This document shows, piece by piece, positions 45,337 through 54,046 of a stretch of 64,000 nucleotides of DNA. The notes under the pieces were generated by a model. The model was given only the letters and a program-made list of their open reading frames with translations. It was not told the origin of the DNA and did no database searches. Source of the DNA: Rhodobacter sp. SY28-1 (lineage in GTDB: Bacteria; Pseudomonadota; Alphaproteobacteria; Rhodobacterales; Rhodobacteraceae). The translations under genes were made by a program, and so were the position numbers. Position 1 is the first letter of the stretch; each line of letters begins with the position of its first letter. Location of the stretch: contig NZ_STGH01000003.1 in NCBI RefSeq assembly GCF_005222785.1, forward strand, positions 310,001-374,000, in the 5' to 3' direction.

Positions 45337-45995
45337 TAGCGAGTGGCCTCCGTCATCCTCCGACGGACATAGTCGGAGACCGTCTGGATCATCGGTTGCA
45401 TATGCGCCTCTTCGTCCTTGAAGAAGTGGTCTGCGCCCTCGATCTCGGTATGGGTGATGGTGATCCCCTTCTGCTCATGCAGCTTGTTCACCAGCGACTT
45501 GGTGTCCTTGGGCGGCGCGACCTTGTCGGCGGTGCCGTTGATGATCAGTCCCGAAGACGGGCAGGGGGCGAGGAAGGAGAAGTCGTAGAGGTTCGCGGGC
45601 GGCGCGACCGAGACGAAGCCGGTGATTTCCGGCCGCCGCATCAGCAGCTGCATGCCGATCCAGGCGCCGAAGCTGAACCCCGCGACCCAGCATTGCTTGG
45701 AGTTCTGGTTCATCGCCTGCAGGTAATCCAGCGCGCTGGCCGCATCCGACAGTTCGCCAATCCCCTGGTCGTATTCGCCCTGGCTGCGCCCGACACCGCG
45801 GAAGTTGAACCGCAGGACCGTGAAGCCCAGGTTGTAGAAGGCGTAGTGCAGGTTGTAGACAACCTTGTTGTTCATCGTCCCGCCATAGGCAGGGTGCGGG
45901 TGCAGCACGATGGCGATCGGCGCATCGCGGTCCTTCTGGGGATGGTAGCGGCCTTCCAGGCGTCCGTCGGGGCCGGCAAAGATAACCTCGGGCAT
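45336..45995 (-). CDS. alpha/beta hydrolase
   Basis: 219 residues. A serine-hydrolase fold: VLHPHPAYGGTMNNKVVYNLHYAFYNLGFTVLRFNFRGVGRSQGEYD, nucleophile Ser in CWVAGFSFGAWIGMQLL, Asp in LIINGTADKVAPPKDT and His in IEGADHFFKDEEA: the complete triad. The HPHP-GG-MNN-V start is typical of a widespread alphaproteobacterial group close to CocE/NonD-like and dienelactone-hydrolase-like enzymes with unknown substrate. First gene of the unit divergent from iscR; its promoter shares the 179-bp gap with the iscR box. Confidence 0.85.
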   Translation of the reverse strand: MPEVIFAGPDGRLEGRYHPQKDRDAPIAIVLHPHPAYGGTMNNKVVYNLHYAFYNLGFTVLRFNFRGVGRSQGEYDQGIGELSDAASALDYLQAMNQNSKQCWVAGFSFGAWIGMQLLMRRPEITGFVSVAPPANLYDFSFLAPCPSSGLIINGTADKVAPPKDTKSLVNKLHEQKGITITHTEIEGADHFFKDEEAHMQPMIQTVSDYVRRRMTEATR

Positions 45996-46023
45996 TGGAC
46001 TCTTCTCATGCAGGAGCGATTTC

Positions 46024-46060
46024 TTGACGCTTTCGCTCGGCTAAACTAGAACCGTTCTAA
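46024..46060 (+). promoter_or_regulatory. iscR-suf promoter with Iron-Rhodo-box-like operator
   Basis: TTGACG (46024-46029), a 17-nt spacer and TAGAAC (46047-46052) form a good promoter. The -10 is one half of a perfect palindrome TAGAAC-C-GTTCTA (46047-46059), matching the Iron-Rhodo-box proposed as the IscR/iron operator in Rhodobacterales. Overlap with the -10 implies repression. The leader from the predicted start near 46059 to iscR is about 115 nt. Confidence 0.75.
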
Positions 46061-46174
46061 AGCGGGATCGGGCCGCAAAAGGCCGGACCCGACTTTTCGG
46101 GGCTTGACTGAGGTAATGTGCGCCGCGCGCGGCGTCAATGTGATTGCGATTCCCCGATGGGGAAGGGGGCGGCG

Positions 46175-46636
46175 ATGAAACTATCGACCAAGGGGCGGTA
46201 TGCGATGGTCGCGCTGGCGGATCTGGCGCTGGCCAAGGGCGACGATCTGGTCTCTCTCGCCGCGATCTCCAAGCGGCAGGACATCAGCCTGCCCTATCTG
46301 GAGCAGCTGTTCGTCAAGCTCCGCCGCGCCGGTCTGGTCGAGGCGGTGCGGGGGCCGGGCGGCGGCTACAAGCTGGCGCGCAGCCCGAACGAGATCCGGA
46401 TCTCCGAAGTGATGGAGGCGGTCGAGGAAACCGTCGATGCCATGCACACCGGGGCCGGGGCAAGCGGAGGGCTGTCCGGGACCCGCGCGCAGTCGCTGAC
46501 CAACCGGCTGTGGGAAAGCCTGTCCGCCAACGTCTATGTCTTCCTGCATCAGGTGCGCCTGTCGGATGTAGTGAAGAATGACCTGACGCCGTGCCCCGCC
46601 GTCCCGTCCCTGTTCCGCGTGGTGGATGAGGAATGA
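46175..46636 (+). CDS. iscR: Rrf2-family regulator IscR, cluster-cysteine-less type
   Basis: 153 residues from the ATG at 46175 (GGGAAGGGGG upstream). Rrf2 winged helix: MKLSTKGRYAMVALADLALA, ISLPYLEQLFVKLRRAGLVEAVRGPGGGYKLAR, SEVMEAVEETVDAM. In E. coli IscR Cys92, Cys98, Cys104 and His107 bind a 2Fe-2S cluster. Here the equivalent stretch (about 90-112) has no Cys, with Ser107 and Asn110 at the last two positions; Cys140 is the only cysteine. Rhodobacter sphaeroides IscR is a known variant of this kind that represses suf genes through the Iron-Rhodo-box. It overlaps the desulfurase gene by 4 nt. Confidence 0.92.
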   Translation: MKLSTKGRYAMVALADLALAKGDDLVSLAAISKRQDISLPYLEQLFVKLRRAGLVEAVRGPGGGYKLARSPNEIRISEVMEAVEETVDAMHTGAGASGGLSGTRAQSLTNRLWESLSANVYVFLHQVRLSDVVKNDLTPCPAVPSLFRVVDEE

Positions 46637-47676
46637 CGCGCACCTACCTTGACTGGAACGCGACTGCGCCGCTGCGCCCCGAGGCGAAGGCGGCGATGAT
46701 CGCGGCGATGGAGGTGGTGGGGAACCCGTCCTCGGTCCATGCCGAGGGGCGGGCGGCGAAGTCGCTGCTGGAAAAGTCGCGGGCGAAGATTGCGGCGGCC
46801 TTGGGGGCGGACGGGGCGGACATCGTCTTCACCTCCGGCGCGACCGAGGCGGCATCCTTGGCCTGCGCGGGCCGGGGGCTGGCCTGTGCGCCGGTCGAAC
46901 ACGATGCGGTCGCCGCGTGGTGTGAGGCTTCGCTGCCGGTGGATGCGCAGGGCAGGGTGACGGTCAGCGATCCGGGACGGACTGCGCTGCAACTGGCGAA
47001 CTCCGAAACCGGGGTCCTGCAGGACCTTCCCCAAGGCCTTGCCGTCAGCGACCTGACCCAGGCCTTCGGCAAGGTGCCCTTTGCCTTCAACTGGCTTGGC
47101 TGCGACATGGGCCTTGTCAGCGCGCACAAGCTGGGTGGGCCGAAGGGCATTGGCGCGCTGGTGGTCCGGCAGGGGATCGACGTGCCCGCGCAGCTGAAGG
47201 GCGGTGGGCAGGAAATGGGGCGCCGCGCGGGGACCGAGAACCTGATCGGCATCGCAGGGTTTGCGGCTGCGGCCGAAGCTGCGGCGCGGGATCTGGCCAA
47301 TGGCGTCTGGGACGAGGTTGCCGAACTTAGAAATATTCTAGAATCGGAGTTGTCCGCCGGATCAAAAGAAACTATTTCCGTCGGGAATGGTTCGCCTCGG
47401 CTGCCGAACACGCTGTGCCTGATCGCTCCGGGCTGGAAGGGCGAGACTCAGGTCATGGCGATGGACCTTGCAGGGTTCGCGGTTTCCGCGGGTTCGGCCT
47501 GTTCCAGCGGCAAGGTGCGGGCGAGCCGCGTCCTGACGGCGATGGGGTTCAATCCCGGGCTGGCGGGGCAGGCTATCCGGGTGTCGATCGGCCCCGGGGT
47601 AAGACAAGACGACGTGCTGCGGTTCGCCCAGATGTGGACCGCCGCCTATGCCAAGGCCCGCGCGCGGGCTGCCTGA
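46633..47676 (+). CDS. cysteine desulfurase, IscS/NifS type
   Basis: 347-residue PLP class V aminotransferase-fold enzyme giving persulfide sulfur for Fe-S clusters. YLDWNATAPLRPEAKAAM at the N terminus, PLP Lys in LVSAHKLGGPKGIGALVV, and the group I catalytic loop SAGSACSSGKV with the active Cys. It is shorter than typical IscS (about 400) and coupled to iscR by an ATGA overlap. A second desulfurase (sufS) closes the same operon, so the two probably divide labour. Confidence 0.9.
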   Translation: MTRTYLDWNATAPLRPEAKAAMIAAMEVVGNPSSVHAEGRAAKSLLEKSRAKIAAALGADGADIVFTSGATEAASLACAGRGLACAPVEHDAVAAWCEASLPVDAQGRVTVSDPGRTALQLANSETGVLQDLPQGLAVSDLTQAFGKVPFAFNWLGCDMGLVSAHKLGGPKGIGALVVRQGIDVPAQLKGGGQEMGRRAGTENLIGIAGFAAAAEAAARDLANGVWDEVAELRNILESELSAGSKETISVGNGSPRLPNTLCLIAPGWKGETQVMAMDLAGFAVSAGSACSSGKVRASRVLTAMGFNPGLAGQAIRVSIGPGVRQDDVLRFAQMWTAAYAKARARAA

Positions 47677-47688
47677 AAGGAAACGCCG

Positions 47689-49209
47689 ATGACCATGCTG
47701 GAAACTGTCGACGGAACCGAGGTGCGCGAAGGCGTGGACCGCGAGACGATCGAGACCGTCCAGGCGATGGCCGGCAAGTACAAGTACGGCTGGGAAACCG
47801 ATATCGAGATGGACTATGCCCCGAAGGGGCTGAACGAGGATATTGTCCGACTTATCTCCCAGAAGAACGGCGAGCCGGAGTGGCTGCTGGACTGGCGTCT
47901 GGACGCTTACCGGCGCTGGGTCAAGATGGAAGAGCCGCGTTGGGCGATGCTGAACTATCCCGAGATCGACTACCAGGACCAGTTCTACTACGCGACGCCG
48001 AAAAGCATGGCGAAAAAGCCGAAGTCGCTGGACGAGGTCGATCCGAAGCTGCTCGCGACCTATGCCAAGCTAGGGATTCCCTTGAAGGAACAGATGCTTC
48101 TGGCCGGAGTTGAAGGTGAAGCCGAACCGCGCAAGGTGGCGGTGGATGCGGTCTTTGACTCGGTTTCGGTGGGGACAACCTTCAAGGCAGAGCTTGCCAA
48201 GGCGGGGGTGATCTTCTGTTCGATTTCCGAGGCCGTGCGCGAGCATCCGGAGCTTGTGAAGCAGTATCTCGGCTCTGTCGTGCCGCCGACCGACAACTTC
48301 TTCGCGACCCTGAACTCCGCCGTCTTCTCCGACGGCTCCTTCGTCTACATCCCGAAGGGCGTGAAATGCCCAATGGAGCTGTCGACCTATTTCCGCATCA
48401 ACGCCGAAAACACCGGCCAGTTCGAACGCACCCTGATCGTCTGCGACGAGGGCGCCTATGTCAGCTACCTGGAAGGCTGCACCGCGCCAAAGCGTGACAC
48501 CAATCAGTTGCACGCTGCCGTGGTGGAAATCGTGATCCTGAAGGACGCCGAGGTGAAGTATTCCACGGTGCAGAACTGGTATCCGGGCGATGAAAACGGG
48601 GTCGGCGGGATCTACAACTTCGTCACCAAGCGCGCCGATTGCCGGGGCGACCGGGCCAAGGTGATGTGGACCCAAGTGGAAACCGGGTCGGCGATCACCT
48701 GGAAATACCCGTCCTGCATCCTGCGGGGGGATGACAGCCAGGGCGAGTTCTACTCCATCGCCATCGCCAACAACGCCCAGCAGGCCGATACCGGGACCAA
48801 GATGATCCACCTGGGCAAGCGCACCAAGTCGCGGATCGTGTCGAAGGGGATTTCGGCGGGCCGGGCGCAGAACACCTATCGGGGGCTCGTCTCGATGCAC
48901 CCCAAGGCCAAGGACAGCCGGAACTACACCCAGTGTGATAGTCTTCTGATCGGCGACAAATGCGGGGCGCACACGGTGCCTTACATCGAAGTGCGCAACA
49001 ATTCCTCGCGCGTGGAGCATGAAGCGACCACCTCCAAGGTGGACGACGACCAGCTGTTCTACTGCCGCTCGCGCGGGATGGACGAAGAGGAAGCCGTCGC
49101 CCTGGTGGTGAACGGCTTCTGCAAGGAGGTCCTGCAGGCCCTGCCGATGGAATTCGCAATGGAGGCGCAAAGCCTGGTCGCGATCAGTCTGGAAGGCTCG
49201 GTCGGCTGA
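47689..49209 (+). CDS. sufB: Fe-S assembly scaffold protein SufB
   Basis: 506 residues. Part of the SufBC2D complex that builds nascent clusters. [26 protein letters not shown], the core beta-helix with [48 protein letters not shown] (residues 264-311), and the conserved Cys/Glu region near [22 protein letters not shown] and [26 protein letters not shown]. An AAAGGAAA site precedes the ATG, 12 nt after the desulfurase. It is followed closely by an unrelated fusion gene instead of sufC. Confidence 0.97.
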   Translation: MTMLETVDGTEVREGVDRETIETVQAMAGKYKYGWETDIEMDYAPKGLNEDIVRLISQKNGEPEWLLDWRLDAYRRWVKMEEPRWAMLNYPEIDYQDQFYYATPKSMAKKPKSLDEVDPKLLATYAKLGIPLKEQMLLAGVEGEAEPRKVAVDAVFDSVSVGTTFKAELAKAGVIFCSISEAVREHPELVKQYLGSVVPPTDNFFATLNSAVFSDGSFVYIPKGVKCPMELSTYFRINAENTGQFERTLIVCDEGAYVSYLEGCTAPKRDTNQLHAAVVEIVILKDAEVKYSTVQNWYPGDENGVGGIYNFVTKRADCRGDRAKVMWTQVETGSAITWKYPSCILRGDDSQGEFYSIAIANNAQQADTGTKMIHLGKRTKSRIVSKGISAGRAQNTYRGLVSMHPKAKDSRNYTQCDSLLIGDKCGAHTVPYIEVRNNSSRVEHEATTSKVDDDQLFYCRSRGMDEEEAVALVVNGFCKEVLQALPMEFAMEAQSLVAISLEGSVG

Positions 49210-49216
49210 CCTGTCC

Positions 49217-50896
49217 ATGGCCCAGGCGCGCGCACAAGCAGAACCGGAGACGGAACGGCCCGAAGTCGTGCTGGTATCTGCCATGCGCAACGAAGGGCCG
49301 TTCGTGCTGGAATGGCTGGCCTATCACCGGGTGATCGGGGTGGACCGGGTGGTCATTGTCTCTAACGGGTCAACGGATGGATCGGATGACCTGCTGGCCG
49401 CGCTGGCGGCGGCGGGCGAGATCACCTTTCTGCGCACGACGCCCGGCTATGGGGTGGCCCCGCAGGATGCCGCTGTCCAGGCCTTCGAGGCCGAGGTCGG
49501 CTATACGCCCGGCGCATGGTATCTGTGGCTCGATGCTGACGAATTCCTGAATGTCCATGTCGGGGATCGCACCGTCCACGCGTTGGTGGACCGTGTGGGC
49601 CTGGCGGATGGCCTGATGCTGAACTGGCGTTTGTTCGGATCGAATGGCAATGACAGCTTTCCAGGGCGGTACGTCTCGGAAGACTTCATTGGCGCGTCGA
49701 AACTGGGCTTCGTTGCCAATCTGGAAACAAAGCCGATGTTCCGCGCGGGGGAGAAATTCGCGGGCTTTTCCGCCAATTCCGCCGGACTGCCGCGCCTTGT
49801 CGACGGGGCTGCGGTCAAGTCCGAGGATTGCCTGGGCGGCAACGGCCGACCCCTGGACCCGAACAACCCCCGCACGGCGCCCTGGCTGGACCGTCAGACC
49901 TACACGGGCCGCACCAACCTTGCCTCGCGGCGCGAATTCGGCTGGGACCTTGCGCAGATCAACCACTATTCGGTTCGCACGCCCGACCATTTCCGGCTGA
50001 AGGCGGCCCGGGGGCGGGGCATGGTCTCGACCGGCCCGCGCCGCCCGAATGTCCGCCACACGGCCGCCTATTTCGACCGCTTCGACCGCAACGAGGCCGA
50101 GGACCGCTCGATCCTGCACTGGGAGGCAGCGGTGACGCGTGAAATCGCCCGGCTGATGGCACTGCCCGGCGTGGCCGAGGCGAAGGCCACGGTCGATGCG
50201 CTGGTCGCGGCAGCTTTGGCCGAGATCGCGACCCAGACGGCGGAACCACTGGACGAAGGGTTGCTGGAACCCGCAACAAGGGTCATGCGCGGCATGGATG
50301 CAGAGATGGAACAGGAAGCCGAGGCCCCAAGCTTCGAGCTGACCTTCGCCCCGAAAGAGCGCCGCTTTCTGGTGCGCTACTACGAGGCGGCAACGACGAT
50401 CCTTGAATATGGCAGCGGCGGGTCGACTGTGCTTGCCGCCAAGCTGGGCAAGACGGTGTTCACCGTGGAAAGCGACCAGGATTGGGCCGAACGCATGGCC
50501 CATCATGTGGCCAGCATCTCGGACAAGGCGCATGTCCACTGGGCCGATGTCGGCCCGACCGGACCCTGGGGCGTGCCGATGAAGCCCCGCGAGTTCCGCA
50601 AGTTCAGCGGTTATGCGCTGTCGGTCTGGGACCGCCCGGATTTCGAACAGCCGGATCTGGTGCTGATCGACGGCCGGTTCCGCGCGTCCTGCCTGGTGGC
50701 GGTTCTGCTGCGCGCGACAAAGCCCGTTACGGTGCTGTTCGATGATTACCTGAAGCGGGGCTATTACCACGGCGTCGAACGCCTGGCCCGCAAGGAAGAA
50801 ACCGTGGGCCGCATGGCCCGCTTTACCGTCACGCCCGGCGCGATCCCGCCCGAGATGGCCACGCAGGCCATCGGCTGGTTCACCGATCCGCGCTGA
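49217..50896 (+). CDS. glycosyltransferase 2-like/SAM-methyltransferase-like fusion in suf operon
   Basis: 559 residues in two parts. Residues 1-320: a GT2/GT92-like domain with VVLVSAMRNEGPFVLEWLAYHRVIGVDRVVIVSNGSTDGSDDLL, the DxD-like WLDADEFLNVH, and INHYSVRTPDHFRLKAARGRG as in family PF13704-type proteins. Residues about 375-559: a class I methyltransferase-like fold with ILEYGSGGSTVLAAKLGKTVFTVESDQDW and DLVLIDGRFRASCLVAVLLRA, plus TVLFDDYLKRGYYHGVE. The gene begins 7 nt after sufB and ends 18 nt before sufC, so it is co-transcribed. Its acceptor is unknown, and a role in Fe-S biogenesis is not implied by sequence. Confidence 0.82.
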   Translation: MAQARAQAEPETERPEVVLVSAMRNEGPFVLEWLAYHRVIGVDRVVIVSNGSTDGSDDLLAALAAAGEITFLRTTPGYGVAPQDAAVQAFEAEVGYTPGAWYLWLDADEFLNVHVGDRTVHALVDRVGLADGLMLNWRLFGSNGNDSFPGRYVSEDFIGASKLGFVANLETKPMFRAGEKFAGFSANSAGLPRLVDGAAVKSEDCLGGNGRPLDPNNPRTAPWLDRQTYTGRTNLASRREFGWDLAQINHYSVRTPDHFRLKAARGRGMVSTGPRRPNVRHTAAYFDRFDRNEAEDRSILHWEAAVTREIARLMALPGVAEAKATVDALVAAALAEIATQTAEPLDEGLLEPATRVMRGMDAEMEQEAEAPSFELTFAPKERRFLVRYYEAATTILEYGSGGSTVLAAKLGKTVFTVESDQDWAERMAHHVASISDKAHVHWADVGPTGPWGVPMKPREFRKFSGYALSVWDRPDFEQPDLVLIDGRFRASCLVAVLLRATKPVTVLFDDYLKRGYYHGVERLARKEETVGRMARFTVTPGAIPPEMATQAIGWFTDPR

Positions 50897-50914
50897 AGTC
50901 AAAGGACAGGAAAA

Positions 50915-51670
50915 ATGCTGGAAATCAAGAACCTGCACGTCAAACTTGAAGAAGAGGACAAGGTGATCCTCCGCGGGGTCGACCTCAAGATCGGCGCGGG
51001 CGAGGTCCATGCGATCATGGGACCGAACGGTTCTGGCAAGTCGACGCTGTCCTATGTCCTCTCGGGTCGCGACGGCTATGAAGTGACGGAAGGCTCGGCC
51101 ACCTTGGACGGCCAGGAACTGCTTGAGATGGAACCCGAGGAACGTGCCGCGGCAGGCCTGTTCCTGGCCTTCCAGTACCCGGTCGAAATCCCCGGCGTCG
51201 GCAACATGACCTTCCTGCGGACGGCGGTGAACGCCCAACGGAAGGCGCGCGGCGAGGAGGAACTGTCCGCCGGCGACTTCCTGAAGATCGTGCGCGAAAA
51301 GGCCAAGACCCTGAAGATCGACGCCGAGATGCTGAAGCGTCCCGTGAATGTGGGCTTTTCGGGCGGTGAGAAAAAGCGCAACGAAATCCTGCAGATGGCC
51401 ATGCTGGAGCCGCGCATGTGCATCCTGGACGAGACCGACTCTGGCCTCGATGTTGACGCGATGAAGCTGGTGGCCGACGGGGTCAACGCGCTCCGCAGCG
51501 AGGGGCGGTCCTTCCTGGTCATCACCCACTACCAGCGGCTTCTGGACCACATCAAGCCGGACGTCGTCCACATCATGGCGGCGGGGCGGATCATCAAGAC
51601 CGGCGGGCCGGAACTGGCGCTGGAGGTCGAGAACAACGGCTATGCCGACATCCTGAGCGAGGTGGGCTGA
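50915..51670 (+). CDS. sufC: Fe-S assembly ATPase SufC
   Basis: 251-residue ABC-type ATPase that drives conformational change in SufBCD. Walker A IMGPNGSGKSTLSYVLSG, Q-loop FLAFQYPVEIPGVGNM, signature VGFSGGEKKRNEILQMAML, Walker B MCILDETDSGLDVDAMKLV and H-loop VITHYQRLL are all intact. An AGGA site precedes the ATG; the stop overlaps the sufD start by 1 nt. Confidence 0.97.
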   Translation: MLEIKNLHVKLEEEDKVILRGVDLKIGAGEVHAIMGPNGSGKSTLSYVLSGRDGYEVTEGSATLDGQELLEMEPEERAAAGLFLAFQYPVEIPGVGNMTFLRTAVNAQRKARGEEELSAGDFLKIVREKAKTLKIDAEMLKRPVNVGFSGGEKKRNEILQMAMLEPRMCILDETDSGLDVDAMKLVADGVNALRSEGRSFLVITHYQRLLDHIKPDVVHIMAAGRIIKTGGPELALEVENNGYADILSEVG

Positions 51671-52965
51671 TGGCACTGCCGAAGGCGAAGGAAGACGCGC
51701 TGCAGGCGCGGCTGGCGGCTCTTCCGGCTGTGGTGGGCAAGGGCTGGCTGGCGGCGGCAAGGGCCGAGGCCTTGTCGCGCGTTACCGCAATGGGCCTGCC
51801 CGCCCGGCGTGACGAATACTGGCGCTACACCGACCCCACCAGCCTGAACGCGCCGCGGGCGCCGCTGGCCCACCGCTTCGACGCCAGCGACGAGGCCGCG
51901 CCCTTCGACGGGATGGACCGGGTCAAGATCGTCTTCGTGGATGGCGGCTTCGATGCTGCCGCCTCGGACGACCTGACCCTTGCGGGGGTGAGGATCGAGC
52001 GTCTGGCAGCGGCCGCCGGCAAGGATATCCACTGGGCGCAAGGGACCTATGGCGTGCTTGAGGCCCGGGGGCAGTCGCCCGTCGCCCGCCCGCTTGCGGC
52101 GCTGAACACGGCCTTTGCAACGGATGGCGTCCTGATTCATGTCACCGGCAAGGCTGCCAAGCCGGTTTCTCTGGTTTACATCCATGAATCAGAGACTTCC
52201 GACGCGATCCTCCACCATGTCGTCAAGCTCGACCCCGGCGCAGAGCTGACGCTGCTGGAAAACGGCCCGGCTGCCGCGCGGCTGTCCAAGGTGATGGAGG
52301 TCGACATCGCCGACGGTGCCAGCTTCCACCACATCCGTCTGCAGGGCCGCGACCACGAACGGCGCGCGGTGACCCATATCTTCGCCCGGCTGGGTGCGAA
52401 GTCCGAGCTTCGGTCCTTCACGCTGACGGCCAACGGGCGGTTGACCCGGAACGAGGCGGTGGTCGAATTGACCGGCGACGAAGGCCGGGCGCATCTGGCC
52501 GGGGCCACCGTCGGGGATGGTGAGTTCCACCACGACGACACCGTCTTCATCACCCATGACGCCGTGGCCTGCGAAAGTCGCCAGGTCTTCAAGAAGGTGT
52601 TGATGAACGGCGCGACGGGGGTGTTCCAGGGCAAGATCCTGGTCAAACCCGGCGCGCAGAAGACCGACGGCTACCAGATCAGCCAGTCGCTGCTTCTGGA
52701 CGACGACAGCCAGTTTCTTGCGAAGCCGGAACTGGAAATCTACGCCGACGACGTGAAGTGCAGCCACGGCTCCACCTCGGGTGCCATCGACGAGACCGCG
52801 CTCTTCTACCTGCAATCTCGGGGCGTGCCACGTCGCACGGCGCAGGCGCTTCTGGTGCTCGCCTTCCTGGCCGAAGCGATCCAGGAGATTGCCGACGAGG
52901 ACATCGCCGAGGATATCCGCGCCCGTCTTGAACGCTGGCTCGCCCGGCACGGCAGCAAGGGGTAG
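51670..52965 (+). CDS. sufD: Fe-S assembly protein SufD
   Basis: 431-residue SufB-related partner in the SufBCD scaffold. Beta-helix core FTLTANGRLTRNEAVVELTGDEG, HDDTVFITHDAVACESRQVFKKVL, FQGKILVKPGAQKTDGYQISQSLLLDDDSQFLAKPELEIYADDVKCSHGSTSGAID (residues 318-373), with the conserved His of the HGST motif, then the C-terminal helix LFYLQSRGVPRRTAQALLVLAFLAE. Length and position are normal. Confidence 0.97.
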   Translation: MALPKAKEDALQARLAALPAVVGKGWLAAARAEALSRVTAMGLPARRDEYWRYTDPTSLNAPRAPLAHRFDASDEAAPFDGMDRVKIVFVDGGFDAAASDDLTLAGVRIERLAAAAGKDIHWAQGTYGVLEARGQSPVARPLAALNTAFATDGVLIHVTGKAAKPVSLVYIHESETSDAILHHVVKLDPGAELTLLENGPAAARLSKVMEVDIADGASFHHIRLQGRDHERRAVTHIFARLGAKSELRSFTLTANGRLTRNEAVVELTGDEGRAHLAGATVGDGEFHHDDTVFITHDAVACESRQVFKKVLMNGATGVFQGKILVKPGAQKTDGYQISQSLLLDDDSQFLAKPELEIYADDVKCSHGSTSGAIDETALFYLQSRGVPRRTAQALLVLAFLAEAIQEIADEDIAEDIRARLERWLARHGSKG

Positions 52966-52973
52966 GGCGCGGG

Positions 52974-53453
52974 ATGAGCGTTTCGACCGATCTGGTCGCC
53001 ACCTGGCGGCGTCCCCGGGAAATCCTGCGCCAGCATCTGGCGCGCGGGCGGTCCGAGCCGTTTGCCTTCTCGCTCCTCCTCGTCTTCCTCGTGCTGGCCT
53101 TTGTCGGCCAGTGGCCTGCGGCGGCGCGAGATGCCTTCATCGCCAATGAACCCTCGGCCGCGCCGCGCATCCTGGCCCGGGCGCTTGCGGTTCTGGCGAC
53201 GATCCCGCTGTGGTATGGCCTCGCGGCGCTTGGGCGGCTGGTGGGCAAGGCCATGGGCGGGCAGGGGACCTGGTACAGCGCGCGGATTGCCCTTTTCTGG
53301 GCGCTGGCGGTGATCGGGCCCTTGATGCTGTTGCAGGGGCTGGTGGCCGGGATGATCGGCCCCGGGCCCGCGCTGACGCTGGTCAGTGTCCTGACGGGTG
53401 CCGCTTTCCTGTGGCTCTGGGCCACGCTTCTGCACGAGGCCGAACGCGGATGA
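52974..53453 (+). CDS. YIP1-like membrane protein, suf operon (first of two)
   Basis: 159 residues with four hydrophobic helices (FAFSLLLVFLVLAFVGQWP, ILARALAVLATIPLWYGLAALG, ARIALFWALAVIGPLMLLQGLVAGMIG, LVSVLTGAAFLWLWATLL). The N terminus has WRRPREILRQHLARGRSEPFAF, typical of YIP1-family proteins. It lies 9 nt after sufD and overlaps the next YIP1 gene by 4 nt. Function unknown. Location suggests a membrane partner for the suf products, but this is only context. Confidence 0.75.
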   Translation: MSVSTDLVATWRRPREILRQHLARGRSEPFAFSLLLVFLVLAFVGQWPAAARDAFIANEPSAAPRILARALAVLATIPLWYGLAALGRLVGKAMGGQGTWYSARIALFWALAVIGPLMLLQGLVAGMIGPGPALTLVSVLTGAAFLWLWATLLHEAERG

Positions 53454-54046
53454 CGCTGACCGACCGCATGATTTCCTTGGCGCAGCTGACGCTGCAGGAC
53501 CCGAGGGCCGCCACCCGGGCGCTGCTTTCCGAAGGCATCCCGCTGCCCGCGCGGACGGCGGGGCTTCTGCTGGTCGCGGTCCTGTCCGCGTTGCTGGCCA
53601 GCCTTCAGCTTCGGCTCAGCCCGCAGGAACTGGACCCGATGAGCGCGTTGATGCTGGGCAGCCCCTTACGCGCGGCGGTTGTGCAATGGGCCTTCCTGGC
53701 TCTGTCGGTCGTCCTGATCCACCGCGTCGGCCGCGCCTTCGGCGGCAGCGGCAGCTTTCCTGATGCGCTGCTGATCGTGGTCTGGCTGCAATGCCTGACA
53801 CTGGTCCTGCAACTCTTGCAACTGGTCGTCAACATGATCTCGCCCGCCCTGGCCGGGATCATCGGCCTGGGTGGCTTTGTCCTGTTTCTCTGGCTGATGG
53901 CCAGTTTCATCGCCGAATTGCACGGCTTCCGCTCGCGCGGACTGGTGTTCGCCGGAATGGTCGTGACGGCCTTCGCGGCGGGCTTGCTCATCGGTGTGGT
54001 GGTGATCGTCCTGATCGGGCCGGAGGCCCTGATGCCCAATGTATGA
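53450..54046 (+). CDS. YIP1-family membrane protein, suf operon (second of two)
   Basis: 198 residues from the ATG at 53450. N terminus LAQLTLQDPRAATRALLSEGIPLPART is the classic YIP1 lead-in, followed by five or six helices (LLLVAVLSALLASLQL, AVVQWAFLALSVVLIHRVG, ALLIVVWLQCLTLVLQLLQLVVNMIS, ALAGIIGLGGFVLFLWLMASFIAEL, LVFAGMVVTAFAAGLLIGVVVIVLIG). It overlaps sufS by 8 nt. Together with the preceding gene it forms a pair of related membrane proteins inside the operon. Confidence 0.78.
   Translation: MTLTDRMISLAQLTLQDPRAATRALLSEGIPLPARTAGLLLVAVLSALLASLQLRLSPQELDPMSALMLGSPLRAAVVQWAFLALSVVLIHRVGRAFGGSGSFPDALLIVVWLQCLTLVLQLLQLVVNMISPALAGIIGLGGFVLFLWLMASFIAELHGFRSRGLVFAGMVVTAFAAGLLIGVVVIVLIGPEALMPNV

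Noticed and set aside
49370-51760. 796-codon minus-strand frame over the GT fusion and sufC
   Set aside because: Antisense to sufC and to a recognisable two-domain protein; composition is low-complexity Arg/Pro/His.
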